A stretch of DNA of 64,000 nucleotides from the NCBI GenBank assembly GCA_900318205.1, contig ONJS01000014.1, positions 1 to 64,000 of the forward strand. Direction: 5' to 3'. How positions within the stretch are numbered: the stretch's first letter is position 1; every line of letters begins with the position of its first letter. The notes under the pieces were generated by a model. That model did not search any database. It had not been told where the DNA came from and worked only from the letters and a program-made list of their open reading frames with translations. The position numbers and the translations under genes were made by a program. Shown piece after piece: positions 1 to 8,569 of this stretch. Source of the DNA: an uncultured Prevotellaceae bacterium. GTDB taxonomy: Bacteria > Bacteroidota > Bacteroidia > Bacteroidales > Muribaculaceae.

Positions 1-564
1 ATTACGATCTCGACCAGTCTCCAGTCAATTCACGTTGATCTGGAACCCAATTTTACCGACTACGTGTTTGTGCTTGACTGTGCCGACGTAGACCAGGTGT
101 CCATCAAGGGTGATAATTATCCGAACGACTATGGATCGATCGCAAACATCCAAATCCTAGCAGGCGATGCCAGTGAGCCCGCGAAGCTCAGGGCCGTTAA
201 TGAGGAAGGCGATGCCACCTACCGCCTGATTACGGGCATCACCCCCGATAAGTTCTACAACGTTGAGAATCTGACTCCTGGCGGCACCTTCTTCTTCAGG
301 GTGATGGCCCATTACACCGACGACACCTGGAGCCCTTGGAGCAAGGCCAAGACCGTCGTCCTGCATGGTGAAGGACATGGCTACCAGCCGGGTGATGTGA
401 ACCATGATAGTCGTCTCTCCATCGTTGATGTGACGGTTTTGATCAATTACTTGCTGAATGATGGTCAGGAGGGCTGCCCCATTTGTGCCGATGCTGATCA
501 GAATGGTAGTGTGAATATTAGTGATGTGACAGAACTCATCAATATTTTGCTGTTAGGGGAATAA
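1..564 (+). CDS. C-terminal part of a dockerin-bearing secreted protein, C10 protease paralog (5' end outside window)
   Basis: The reading frame is open from base 1, so the start lies upstream. The visible 187 residues align by eye with the C-terminal parts of the five downstream C10 protease genes. They cover the end of the beta-sandwich insert (YVFVLDCADVDQV), an FN3 second half (YNVENLTPGGTFFFRVMAHY) and a two-F-hand dockerin beginning GDVNHDSRLSIVDVT and repeated as DADQNGSVNISDVT. The linker between the F-hands carries a CPIC motif. The catalytic domain is not in the window, so calling it a C10 protease is inference from the paralogs. A strong terminator follows the stop. Confidence 0.8.
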   Translation: MTISTSLQSIHVDLEPNFTDYVFVLDCADVDQVSIKGDNYPNDYGSIANIQILAGDASEPAKLRAVNEEGDATYRLITGITPDKFYNVENLTPGGTFFFRVMAHYTDDTWSPWSKAKTVVLHGEGHGYQPGDVNHDSRLSIVDVTVLINYLLNDGQEGCPICADADQNGSVNISDVTELINILLLGE

Positions 565-594
565 GCACTATTTTCTGATTACCCCATGATTGCT

Positions 595-623
595 GAGGGC
601 ACGTTTAGGCGTGCCCTCTTTTT
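595..623 (+). terminator. Intrinsic terminator after the first dockerin gene
   Basis: A 9-bp stem gagggcacg/cgtgccctc with loop tttagg is followed by a run of five T, about 30 nt after the stop codon. Confidence 0.85.
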
Positions 624-782
624 GTGATGTACTGCTTATAATACCGTGTCAATGAAATCAATACCAAAGGCAATAGCAACCGGATATCCAGTCCCATGGA
701 TTTCTATTGATTCTTCTTAGTGGCTTTGGGTTAATTACAACATTTATTTCTTGCTTATTTATACATTCTTTTGAAGAAATCG

Positions 783-812
783 TTGGTTTTCAGTTTTTTT
801 CTCTTATCTTTG
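783..812 (+). promoter_or_regulatory. Bacteroidetes-type promoter for the protease gene pair
   Basis: The -7 box tatctttg (805-812) matches TAnnTTTG. A TTG lies 19 nt upstream, the spacing expected for the Bacteroidetes primary sigma factor. It probably drives both 898-3300 and 3347-5740, since no promoter or terminator lies between them. Confidence 0.65.
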
Positions 813-897
813 TCGCGTTCTTAGCTTGTTCGGGCTAAGGGTCTAGATGCCATTTTCATTGAACCTGATTTTGAAATAAACTATAAACTGGCTGATT

Positions 898-3300
898 ATG
901 AAGAGATTATTTTACCTTGCCATGCTTTTGTTGGCGGCTATCACTGTATCCGCAGGTCAAGTCGATCTGGCTACAGCTCAGCAAGCTGCGCAACGATTAC
1001 TGATGAATAAGGCTCACAATGGCCGCATGATGGCCTCCTCGACTCCTGCTGTGAAATGGATTCACCAGGAGCGCAATTCCAGTCGAGCCGATATGGTCGC
1101 TTACTATGTAGTGAATACCGATAAGGGCTTTGTCATCGTGTCGGGCGATGATCGCGCTCAGGAGATTCTTGCCTATGGCGATACCGATATCAAGGACATG
1201 AAGAGCCTGCCCGAGAACATGAAGTTCTGGCTCAACTACTACAAGCAGCAGATGGAGTATCTGCAGGCCCATCCCGGCTTGGTGGTAAAGAAGCCCGTCT
1301 TCGGTGACGGTCAGAGCGTTGAAGAGATGCTCGAAGCCAGGTGGGACCAGGGCTCTCCCTATTATAGCCAGTGCCCTCGAGATGGTGATACCCGTGCTTT
1401 GACCGGTTGTGCCTGCACGTCGCTTGCCCAAGTGTTCTATCACTGGCAGTATCCCACCGAGCCCACGCCCGTTGTTCCTGGCTACACGACCAACAATGGC
1501 AAATTCACCCTCGAGGCTCTGCCCTCTGTGACCTTTGACTGGGATAACATGCTCCCCACTTATAGGTTGGGACAATATGAAAATGTTAATGCCACTGCCG
1601 TAGCCCAGCTGATGCGTTACATCGGCCAGGCCGAGCGAATGAACTATGACAAAGCCGGTAGCGATGCCTGGGAGGATGATATCGTCAGGGCCTGTGAGAC
1701 CTTTGGCTATGAGGATGCTGTTGCTGTCTATAAGGCAACAATGAACTTTGAGACGGGTGAGGAAACCACCTATGTCAGCGATGAGGACTGGCATGCCCTG
1801 ATGGTGGAGGAACTCTTGGCTGGTCGCCCCTTTGTTTTCTGCGCTTTTGACTATAGTAATGTTTACCAACTCTACTCGGGCCATGCCTTTAACGTCGATG
1901 GCTATGATGCCAGCGACGGCACTTTCCACATCAACTGGGGATGGAGCGGCGTCGGTAATGGCAATTTTGCCATGAATGCTTTTGCTAACCAGGGTTCAAA
2001 CTATCACTTGGGTCAGCGCATTGTGAAGAACATCTATCCGTCGGTTGCCGTTGTTCCCACCATCAAGGTAAATCCTGCCGAACTGGAGATGGCAACCCGC
2101 CTGGGCGAGCCCGTGACCGCCACGTTCACTGTCAAGGGCAGACTGCTTAATGACAATATTACCCTGACACTGAATGACGCTGATGGCGTGTTTGCCCTTG
2201 ATGCCACTGATGTAACGATTGCTGACGCCAAGGACGGTAAGGTGATTACCGTGACCTATAACCCCACCGCCGTGGGCGAAAACATAGCCACCGTTACCTT
2301 GAGCAGTACTGGTGCCGAGGACATGGTTGTCACTCTGAAGGGAATGGCAGCTCCTGCTCCGCTGGTAGTCTATGATCCCGTCATGCTGCCCGCCAATGAG
2401 AATTATATCGCTCTTACCTCGTTCCGTGCCGACTGGACCGACGAGACCGCTGCCGAGAATGTTACCAGCTACACCCTCGAGGTGAGCACCAAGCCCAGTT
2501 ATGTCCTTATCGATGAGGCGGACTGGAGCAATACCATTGAGAGCTTCTCGGCTCAGACGGATAACGCTGCCAGGTATTTCCCCAGCGGTTGGACGTTTGC
2601 CGGTAGTGACTTGTGGGCCGAAGACGGTTTTATCTCGATTACCGGTAATGCCAGATTCTCAACACCGACCTATGATATGGCTGGTGCCGAGAAGGTGACT
2701 GTAGTGATTACCGGCAAGGGTAGTTATTCGCAGGCGGCTGTTACGGTTTCGACAAGTGTTGACTCTAAGGATTTGCCTTTGACCTATGGAGCCTTCGACC
2801 AGTATGTGGTAGTGCTTGACTGTGCCGCATCCGACATGATAACCATTGCCAACAAGAGCGGCAACCCCGGCTTCAAGAACATGCAGATTTATGCTGGTGA
2901 GGTGTCCGTTCCCCAGATGCGTGCCACTGAGGAGGGCGACGCCACTTGGCGCACCATTACCGGCATCACCGACAAGTTCTACACCGTAACCTGCCTGACC
3001 GCCGAGGGCACTTTCCTCTACAAGGTGAAAGCCTTCTACAACGATGGCACCGAGAGCGATTGGAGCAACATCGAGGAAGTTACCTTAAAGGACAATGGCC
3101 CAGCACCCCATGAATTTGAAGTTGGTGACGTCAATCATGACTATAAGCTGACCATCAAGGATGTGACCGATCTGATCAGCTATCTGCTGAGTGATGATGA
3201 GAGTGGCATCTGCACCGTTTGCGCCAATGTCAATGGTGATGATAAGGTAAGTATTGCCGATGTGTCAGTGCTTATCGACAAGCTGCTGTCAAGCAACTGA
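898..3300 (+). CDS. Secreted C10 (streptopain-type) cysteine protease with C-terminal dockerin
   Basis: Family C10 proteases are secreted as zymogens. The 800-residue product has a signal peptide (about 1-19), a SpeB-type propeptide (about 22-125, with VIVSGDDRAQEILAYG) and a papain-fold catalytic domain (about 145-380). The nucleophile is C171 in TGCACTSLAQV, the histidine H329 in SGHAFNVDGYD, and the following block is HINWGWSG. All expected catalytic elements are present. Next come an Ig-like domain (about 385-495), an FN3-like first half (FRADWTDET), a beta-sandwich insert, the FN3 second half and a dockerin (about 743-800) whose inter-F-hand linker has a CTVC motif. The next gene begins 46 nt later with no terminator, so the two are probably cotranscribed. 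The substrate is unknown. Export by Sec is clear; how it would cross the outer membrane is not, because no T9SS sorting domain is seen. Confidence 0.9.
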   Translation: MKRLFYLAMLLLAAITVSAGQVDLATAQQAAQRLLMNKAHNGRMMASSTPAVKWIHQERNSSRADMVAYYVVNTDKGFVIVSGDDRAQEILAYGDTDIKDMKSLPENMKFWLNYYKQQMEYLQAHPGLVVKKPVFGDGQSVEEMLEARWDQGSPYYSQCPRDGDTRALTGCACTSLAQVFYHWQYPTEPTPVVPGYTTNNGKFTLEALPSVTFDWDNMLPTYRLGQYENVNATAVAQLMRYIGQAERMNYDKAGSDAWEDDIVRACETFGYEDAVAVYKATMNFETGEETTYVSDEDWHALMVEELLAGRPFVFCAFDYSNVYQLYSGHAFNVDGYDASDGTFHINWGWSGVGNGNFAMNAFANQGSNYHLGQRIVKNIYPSVAVVPTIKVNPAELEMATRLGEPVTATFTVKGRLLNDNITLTLNDADGVFALDATDVTIADAKDGKVITVTYNPTAVGENIATVTLSSTGAEDMVVTLKGMAAPAPLVVYDPVMLPANENYIALTSFRADWTDETAAENVTSYTLEVSTKPSYVLIDEADWSNTIESFSAQTDNAARYFPSGWTFAGSDLWAEDGFISITGNARFSTPTYDMAGAEKVTVVITGKGSYSQAAVTVSTSVDSKDLPLTYGAFDQYVVVLDCAASDMITIANKSGNPGFKNMQIYAGEVSVPQMRATEEGDATWRTITGITDKFYTVTCLTAEGTFLYKVKAFYNDGTESDWSNIEEVTLKDNGPAPHEFEVGDVNHDYKLTIKDVTDLISYLLSDDESGICTVCANVNGDDKVSIADVSVLIDKLLSSN

Positions 3301-3346
3301 TGATGACGATTATTCTTTTTTATTCATTTAATAAATCATTGTTTTT

Positions 3347-5740
3347 ATGAAAAAAATCCTTTTACTTGCTGCACTCGTGGTTGCCTCGTTACAACTTACG
3401 GCAGCCAATGTGGACCTGGCTACCGCCCAACAGTCCGCACAACGTTTCCTGATGAGCCAGACCGCCAACGGTCGCCTCATGGCCTCGCAGCCGACCATCA
3501 AGTCGACCCGTGAGGTGAAGAACTCAAGCAATGTCGCACAGGCAGCTTACTACATCGTCAACACCGACCGTGGTTACGTCATCGTCTCTGGTGATGACCG
3601 TGCACGCGAGATTCTCGCTTACGGTGAGGGCCAGTTGGAGAACCTCAATGACCTGCCCGAGGCCATGCAGCTCTTCCTGAATATGTACCAGAAGCAGATG
3701 GAGTACCTGCAGGCCCATCCCGGACTGAAGGTGCAGAAGGCCATCTACCGTGGCGGCGTCTCGGTAGGACCGCTGTTGACCACCGCTTGGAACCAGGGTA
3801 AGCCTTACAACATGAAGACCCCCAAGAAGGGTTCTGGTCAGGATCCCTATTGCAAGGTGGGCTGCTCGGCTGTAGCACTGGCTCAGGTGATGAGATATTG
3901 GGAGTATCCCAAGGTTTCTCCCGCTCTTCCCGGCTACACCTGCCCGACCTCAGGTTACGTAATTGAAGACCTGCCCGAGTACACCTTCGACTGGGACAAC
4001 ATGCGTGACTCTTACCCCAGCAGCTCAAGTGGTATCGACCAGATTCCCGATGCACAGATTGACGCCATCAGCTGGTTCATGCGCTATGTGGGCCAGGCCG
4101 AGACAATGGACTATGGTCTGGATAAGAGTGGTGCAGAGCGCGAGGAAATCATGCTGGCACTCCGCACCTTTGGTTATCGTGATGCCCACGTGATTGAGAA
4201 GTGGGACTTTGACGATGGTACCGTCAACTACACCGAGGAAGAGTGGGGCGAACTGATCCAGTCTGAGCTGATTGCTGGCCGTCCCCTGATCTATTGCGCC
4301 TTTGACATGTCGAGCGACTCTACCGGCATCGGTGGCCATGCCTTTAATGTCGATGGCTATGATGCTGAGAACGACATGTATCACGTGAACTTCGGTATGA
4401 GTGCTGATAAGAACACTTACTATGCACTCAACGGCTTCACCCTTGATAATGGCATGACGGTCTATGACTTCTTCCCCATCCTGTTTGCCGACGTGCAGGA
4501 TCCCACCCTCACAACCGATCCCCACGTTTATACCTCGACCGATGCTCTCAACATGGAGTGCTATGCTGGTGAGACCACTACCGCTACGTTCAACGTTACC
4601 GGTGCTCACTTGACTGGTGATATTACCCTTGCCCTGAATGATGCCGATGACGTATTCAGCATTGACGTTACCTCAATCAGTATTAATGATCTGGGCACGG
4701 CCGTCACTGTGACCTATGCACCTCAGGAGGTAGGCACCAACAATGCCACCATCACCCTGAGCAGCGAGGGCGCTTCTGATGTGACCGTTGAGCTGAAGGG
4801 TGTTGCAACTGCCGCTCCTCTTGTGGTCTATGCTCCCGTGATGCAGCCTGCAGCCGAGCAGTACATCAATCTGACTTCGTTCCGTGCCGACTGGACCGAC
4901 CAGACCATTCCCGAGAATGTTCTCAGCTACACCCTGGATGTGAAGGAGAAACCCGGTGCAGGTGGTCTGCTTGCCGAGGTAGATTGGAGCAATGCTACGG
5001 GTAGTGCACCCAGTGCTCTGCCTGAGGGCTGGACCTACGGCGATTACTCGATCTTCTTTGATGAGGGCGGTATTGCTATCACCTCCGAAAGCTACATCAA
5101 GACCGATGTCCTCGACTTCGCCGGACAAGAAAAGGTTACTGTAGTGATGAGGGCTAAGAGCTACTATGGCTGGACTGCATCAACGATTACCGTTAAAACC
5201 AGTGTTGATCAGAAGACTCTGGATTTGACCAGCAGTTATGTTGATTATACGATTGTATTGAACTGCGCTGAAACTGATCAGATTGAATTCTATGCTGATG
5301 CTTGGAACCCCACCATCCAGGCCATTAAGATCTATGCTGGTGAGGTAACTCCGCAGATGCGCGCTACAGTGGAGGGTGACGCTTCTCATTATGTAATCAG
5401 TGGCATCACCGAGAAGTCCTACAATGTGACTGGCCTGAATGCCGAGAGCACTTACTTCTTCAAGGTGAAGGCACACTATGCCGACGGTACCGAGAGTGAT
5501 TGGAGCAATATCGAGCAAGTTACCCTGAAGGAAAATGATACTCCTGCTCATGACTATACTGTAGGTGACGTGAACCACGATGAGAAGTTGGGCATCAAGG
5601 ACGTTTCCGACTTGATCAGCTACCTGCTGAGTGGAGATGATAGTGCTATCTGCACCATCTGCGCCAATGTCAATGGTGATGATAAGATCAGCATTGCCGA
5701 TGTGACTGCGCTCATCAGCTTAGTCTTGAACGGCAATTAA
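3347..5740 (+). CDS. C10-type protease paralog with altered active-site block and C-terminal dockerin
   Basis: Same architecture as its upstream neighbour over 797 residues: signal peptide MKKILLLAALVVASLQLTA, SpeB-like propeptide, C10 domain, Ig-like domain, split FN3 with beta-sandwich insert and dockerin (about 740-797, linker motif CTIC). The nucleophile is kept as C173 in KVGCSAVALAQV and the histidine as H331 in GGHAFNVDGYD. The block that reads NWGWSG in three neighbours reads HVNFGMSADK here, so both Trp positions and the Gly-rich turn are changed. In SpeB the corresponding Trp residues shape the active site, so activity or specificity may differ; that is inference. It probably shares the promoter at 783-812 and ends at the strong hairpin at 5769-5807. 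Confidence 0.88.
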   Translation: MKKILLLAALVVASLQLTAANVDLATAQQSAQRFLMSQTANGRLMASQPTIKSTREVKNSSNVAQAAYYIVNTDRGYVIVSGDDRAREILAYGEGQLENLNDLPEAMQLFLNMYQKQMEYLQAHPGLKVQKAIYRGGVSVGPLLTTAWNQGKPYNMKTPKKGSGQDPYCKVGCSAVALAQVMRYWEYPKVSPALPGYTCPTSGYVIEDLPEYTFDWDNMRDSYPSSSSGIDQIPDAQIDAISWFMRYVGQAETMDYGLDKSGAEREEIMLALRTFGYRDAHVIEKWDFDDGTVNYTEEEWGELIQSELIAGRPLIYCAFDMSSDSTGIGGHAFNVDGYDAENDMYHVNFGMSADKNTYYALNGFTLDNGMTVYDFFPILFADVQDPTLTTDPHVYTSTDALNMECYAGETTTATFNVTGAHLTGDITLALNDADDVFSIDVTSISINDLGTAVTVTYAPQEVGTNNATITLSSEGASDVTVELKGVATAAPLVVYAPVMQPAAEQYINLTSFRADWTDQTIPENVLSYTLDVKEKPGAGGLLAEVDWSNATGSAPSALPEGWTYGDYSIFFDEGGIAITSESYIKTDVLDFAGQEKVTVVMRAKSYYGWTASTITVKTSVDQKTLDLTSSYVDYTIVLNCAETDQIEFYADAWNPTIQAIKIYAGEVTPQMRATVEGDASHYVISGITEKSYNVTGLNAESTYFFKVKAHYADGTESDWSNIEQVTLKENDTPAHDYTVGDVNHDEKLGIKDVSDLISYLLSGDDSAICTICANVNGDDKISIADVTALISLVLNGN

Positions 5741-5768
5741 TGGATTGAATCCTAGATGATACCTTTTT

Positions 5769-5807
5769 TAGGGGTTGTACCGATAGGGGTACAGCCCCTA
5801 ATTTTTT
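5769..5807 (+). terminator. Intrinsic terminator after the protease gene pair
   Basis: A 13-bp stem (one G-U pair) begins taggggttgtacc and ends gggtacagccccta, with a short gatag loop, followed by a run of T. Confidence 0.85.
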
Positions 5808-5862
5808 AGATATGCTGTCGTTATCGTCTGTATTAAAGTTTTGTAGAAAACTACTGTTTTCT

Positions 5863-5893
5863 GTTGCTGATTATTATTATTTGTGTATCTTTG
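5863..5893 (+). promoter_or_regulatory. Promoter for third complete protease gene
   Basis: The -7 box tatctttg (5886-5893) has a TTG at 5863-5865, a 20-nt gap. The leader is about 80 nt. Confidence 0.65.
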
Positions 5894-5978
5894 CATGCAA
5901 TTTTTAAAGCGGATTCGTGCGAACGCAGACCGCATTTTTAATTAACCATCTTTGTTTCAATCAGTTAACTATTAATTT

Positions 5979-8360
5979 ATGAGAAAATTATTATTGCTTG
6001 CCACATTGTTGATGGCCGTCATGCAGGTTTCTGCAGCCGATGTCGATTTGGCCCAAGCATCGGCAACAGCGAGGCGTTACCTCGCTGCGAACGCTAAGAT
6101 TAAAGGATTCCAGGGTGTATCAACCGGTGACCTCAAACTCATTTACACCGAGAAGAATTCTACAAGCTCTACACAGGCTGCTTATTACATCTTCAACTCC
6201 GACAAGGGGTTTATTATCGTTTCGGGCGATGACCGAGCACAAATGATTCTTGCTCACGGTGACCGTCCCCTGGACATGAAGCGCATGCCGGACAACATGA
6301 AGTTCTGGTTGAGGACCTACAAGAAACAGATAGAATTCCTCCAGGCTCATCCCGGACTTGTTGTGGATCAACCCAAATTCAACAAAAACCTGAACACGCC
6401 TAGCGTGGCTCCGTTGCTCACTGCCGAGTGGGACCAGGATGCTCCTTACTATAACCATTGCCCCATGTATAACGGTTCGTATTGCCTGACGGGTTGTCCC
6501 GCTACCTCTCTGTCGATGGTGTTCTATTACTGGAAATACCCGACTGACCCCACTCCTGAAGTCGAGGGTTATACCAATGAGAGCTATGGATTCCAAGTTC
6601 CGGCGTTGCCGTCCATCACCTTTGATTGGGATAATATGCTGGACAAGTACACGGGCGGTTACACCACAGCCCAGGCCGATGCTGTGGCATGGCTGATGCG
6701 TTATGTCGGACAGGAAGAACACATGGACTATACGCCCAGCGGCAGTGGTGCCATGGGCGCCGACATCCTGCGTGCCGTTAAGTTCTTCGGCTATGATGAG
6801 GAGATGGCTCGCCTTGAATTCAAAACCCGCACCGATGACTACGGCAACGACACGGCAGTTTATTACACCGATGACGAATGGGCTGCTTTGCTCCAGAATG
6901 AGCTTGCCGAAGGTCGCCCCGTCGTTTATTGTGGTTATGATTACTCCTATTGGGGTTGGAGTGGCCACGCCTTCAATGTTGACGGTTATACGGCCAGCGA
7001 CAATACCTATCACGTGAATTGGGGTTGGAGCGGTGATGGCAATGGTGACTTCGTCCTGAATGCCTTCTCCAGCAGCGGTTACACGTTTAATATTGAGCAA
7101 CAGATGATTATGGGTATCCAACCTCCCGCTCAGGGACCGTCTATCAAGATAAATCCCTCCAAGCTGGAAATGAATGCCTATCCCGGCAAGACCGCTACCG
7201 CAACGGTTAAGGTCAAGGGTCAGCTCCTCAACAGTGCTATAGACCTCACGCTCAATGACGAGAGCGGCATGTTCTCGATTGATGCCACCAGTGTTGACGT
7301 CAGTGAGCAGGCCGATGGCAAGGTCATCACCGTGACCTATTCGCCTACCGCTGTCGGTACCCATACGGCTACAATTACCTTGCGCAATCCCGATGCCGAG
7401 GACAAGACCATCACAATCAATGGTACGGCAGTCCTGGAGACCTATGTGCCCTATATGCTGCCCGCTGATAGCGCCAATATCAACTTGACCCAGTTCCGTG
7501 CCAACTGGACCGACGAGACACCTGCCACTAATGTCGAGAGCTATATGCTCGAAGTGGCAACCCGACCTGCAGTCGAGCTCCTTGACTCCATTGATGGCAG
7601 CATCTACCCGGGCAGCTATGAGAGCACGACGCTTTCGGCACCCTGGAGTGGCAACGGTGTGATGGTGGGCCATAACGCGGTTTATTTCAACAACTATAAC
7701 AACGATGGCTACATTGCCTTCACCGTGCCCGAGGGTTACACCGATGCTGTCTTCACGATGCAGATTACAACCGTTAGCGATTATTATGGTTCTGGTAATA
7801 TCACTGTCGGTTCTGCCCAGACACCATCGCTTGGCCACGATTTCACTACAGGTGAGACCTATTCCTGGCTCGTGACTGCCAGCACAGGCGAGATGATTAC
7901 CATCACTTCGACCGATGACTACTTCTCACCCGACATGACGATGATCAAGGTCTATGCCGGCGATGCCAATGAACTGAACTCGTTGAGGGCTGTTGTTGAG
8001 GAAGGTGATGCCGCTTACCGTCTCATCACGGGCATTACCGATAAGTTCTATACCGTAAAGGACCTTACTGCAGCTGGCACGTTCTATTATAAGGTGAAGG
8101 CTGTCTATACCGATGGCACGCTGAGCCGTTGGAGCAACTCCCAGAAAGTGACGCTCTTTGAGAACGGTCACGCCTTTGACCTTGGTGACGTGAACCACGA
8201 TGGCAAGGTGAACATTACCGATGTTACCGATTTGATCGATTACCTGCTCCATAATGAGAAGAGTACCATCTGCACCATCTGTGCCGATGTTGACGGTGAT
8301 GGCTTTGTCAAGATTGCCGATGTTACTGTCCTCATTGATCTCATGTTGAACAGTAACTAA
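5979..8360 (+). CDS. Secreted C10 cysteine protease with alternative beta module and dockerin
   Basis: A 793-residue paralog with signal peptide MRKLLLLATLLMAVMQVSA, propeptide, and catalytic domain with C173 in LTGCPATSLSMVFYYW, H330 in WSGHAFNVDGY and NWGWSGDGNG. The Ig-like domain and FN3 halves match the neighbours, but the module between the FN3 halves is different: it contains PGSYESTTLSAPWSG, FTMQITTVSDYYGSGNITVG and MITITSTDDYFSPDMTMIKV. This matches the modules present twice in the distant protease at 39325-42786, not those of adjacent genes, which suggests module exchange. The dockerin (about 736-793) has textbook F-hands (DVNHDGKVNITDVTDL and DVDGDGFVKIADVTVL) and a CTIC linker. 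It has its own promoter and terminator. Confidence 0.9.
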   Translation: MRKLLLLATLLMAVMQVSAADVDLAQASATARRYLAANAKIKGFQGVSTGDLKLIYTEKNSTSSTQAAYYIFNSDKGFIIVSGDDRAQMILAHGDRPLDMKRMPDNMKFWLRTYKKQIEFLQAHPGLVVDQPKFNKNLNTPSVAPLLTAEWDQDAPYYNHCPMYNGSYCLTGCPATSLSMVFYYWKYPTDPTPEVEGYTNESYGFQVPALPSITFDWDNMLDKYTGGYTTAQADAVAWLMRYVGQEEHMDYTPSGSGAMGADILRAVKFFGYDEEMARLEFKTRTDDYGNDTAVYYTDDEWAALLQNELAEGRPVVYCGYDYSYWGWSGHAFNVDGYTASDNTYHVNWGWSGDGNGDFVLNAFSSSGYTFNIEQQMIMGIQPPAQGPSIKINPSKLEMNAYPGKTATATVKVKGQLLNSAIDLTLNDESGMFSIDATSVDVSEQADGKVITVTYSPTAVGTHTATITLRNPDAEDKTITINGTAVLETYVPYMLPADSANINLTQFRANWTDETPATNVESYMLEVATRPAVELLDSIDGSIYPGSYESTTLSAPWSGNGVMVGHNAVYFNNYNNDGYIAFTVPEGYTDAVFTMQITTVSDYYGSGNITVGSAQTPSLGHDFTTGETYSWLVTASTGEMITITSTDDYFSPDMTMIKVYAGDANELNSLRAVVEEGDAAYRLITGITDKFYTVKDLTAAGTFYYKVKAVYTDGTLSRWSNSQKVTLFENGHAFDLGDVNHDGKVNITDVTDLIDYLLHNEKSTICTICADVDGDGFVKIADVTVLIDLMLNSN

Positions 8361-8386
8361 TGAACTGAATATCATTCATCACTATT

Positions 8387-8425
8387 GGAGCTCAAATGTT
8401 TCTGGCATTTGGGCTCCAGTTTTTT
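8387..8425 (+). terminator. Intrinsic terminator
   Basis: The 12-bp stem ggagctcaaatg/catttgggctcc (one G-U pair) is followed by agtttttt. Confidence 0.85.
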
Positions 8426-8488
8426 CTGGTTTATCATGTCTCGCAACGAATAATAACTGTCCGTAATGATAGTTTCAATGTTTTTTTG

Positions 8489-8496
8489 TAACTTTG
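8489..8496 (+). promoter_or_regulatory. -7 promoter box
   Basis: taactttg matches TAnnTTTG about 75 nt before the start codon. No good -33 TTG is seen at the usual distance. Confidence 0.5.
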
Positions 8497-8569
8497 CGCT
8501 TCACTTGTCAGCCATGGTGAATGGCGACTGTGATAATCAATGGAGACTACTAATTAACCGATTATAAAT

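Larger units (their letters stand above)
565..897 (+). other. Intergenic region with terminator and promoter
   Basis: This 333-base gap holds the terminator of the upstream gene (595-623), an AT-rich stretch without a convincing ORF, and the promoter of the next protease gene (783-812). The leader of about 80 nt contains a small hairpin (cttagc...gctaag, near 821-840). Confidence 0.6.

Noticed and set aside
6120-7838. A 572-codon open frame on the minus strand
   Set aside because: It is antisense to the C10 protease gene at 5979. Similar long antisense frames occur under all paralogs and reflect codon bias, not genes.
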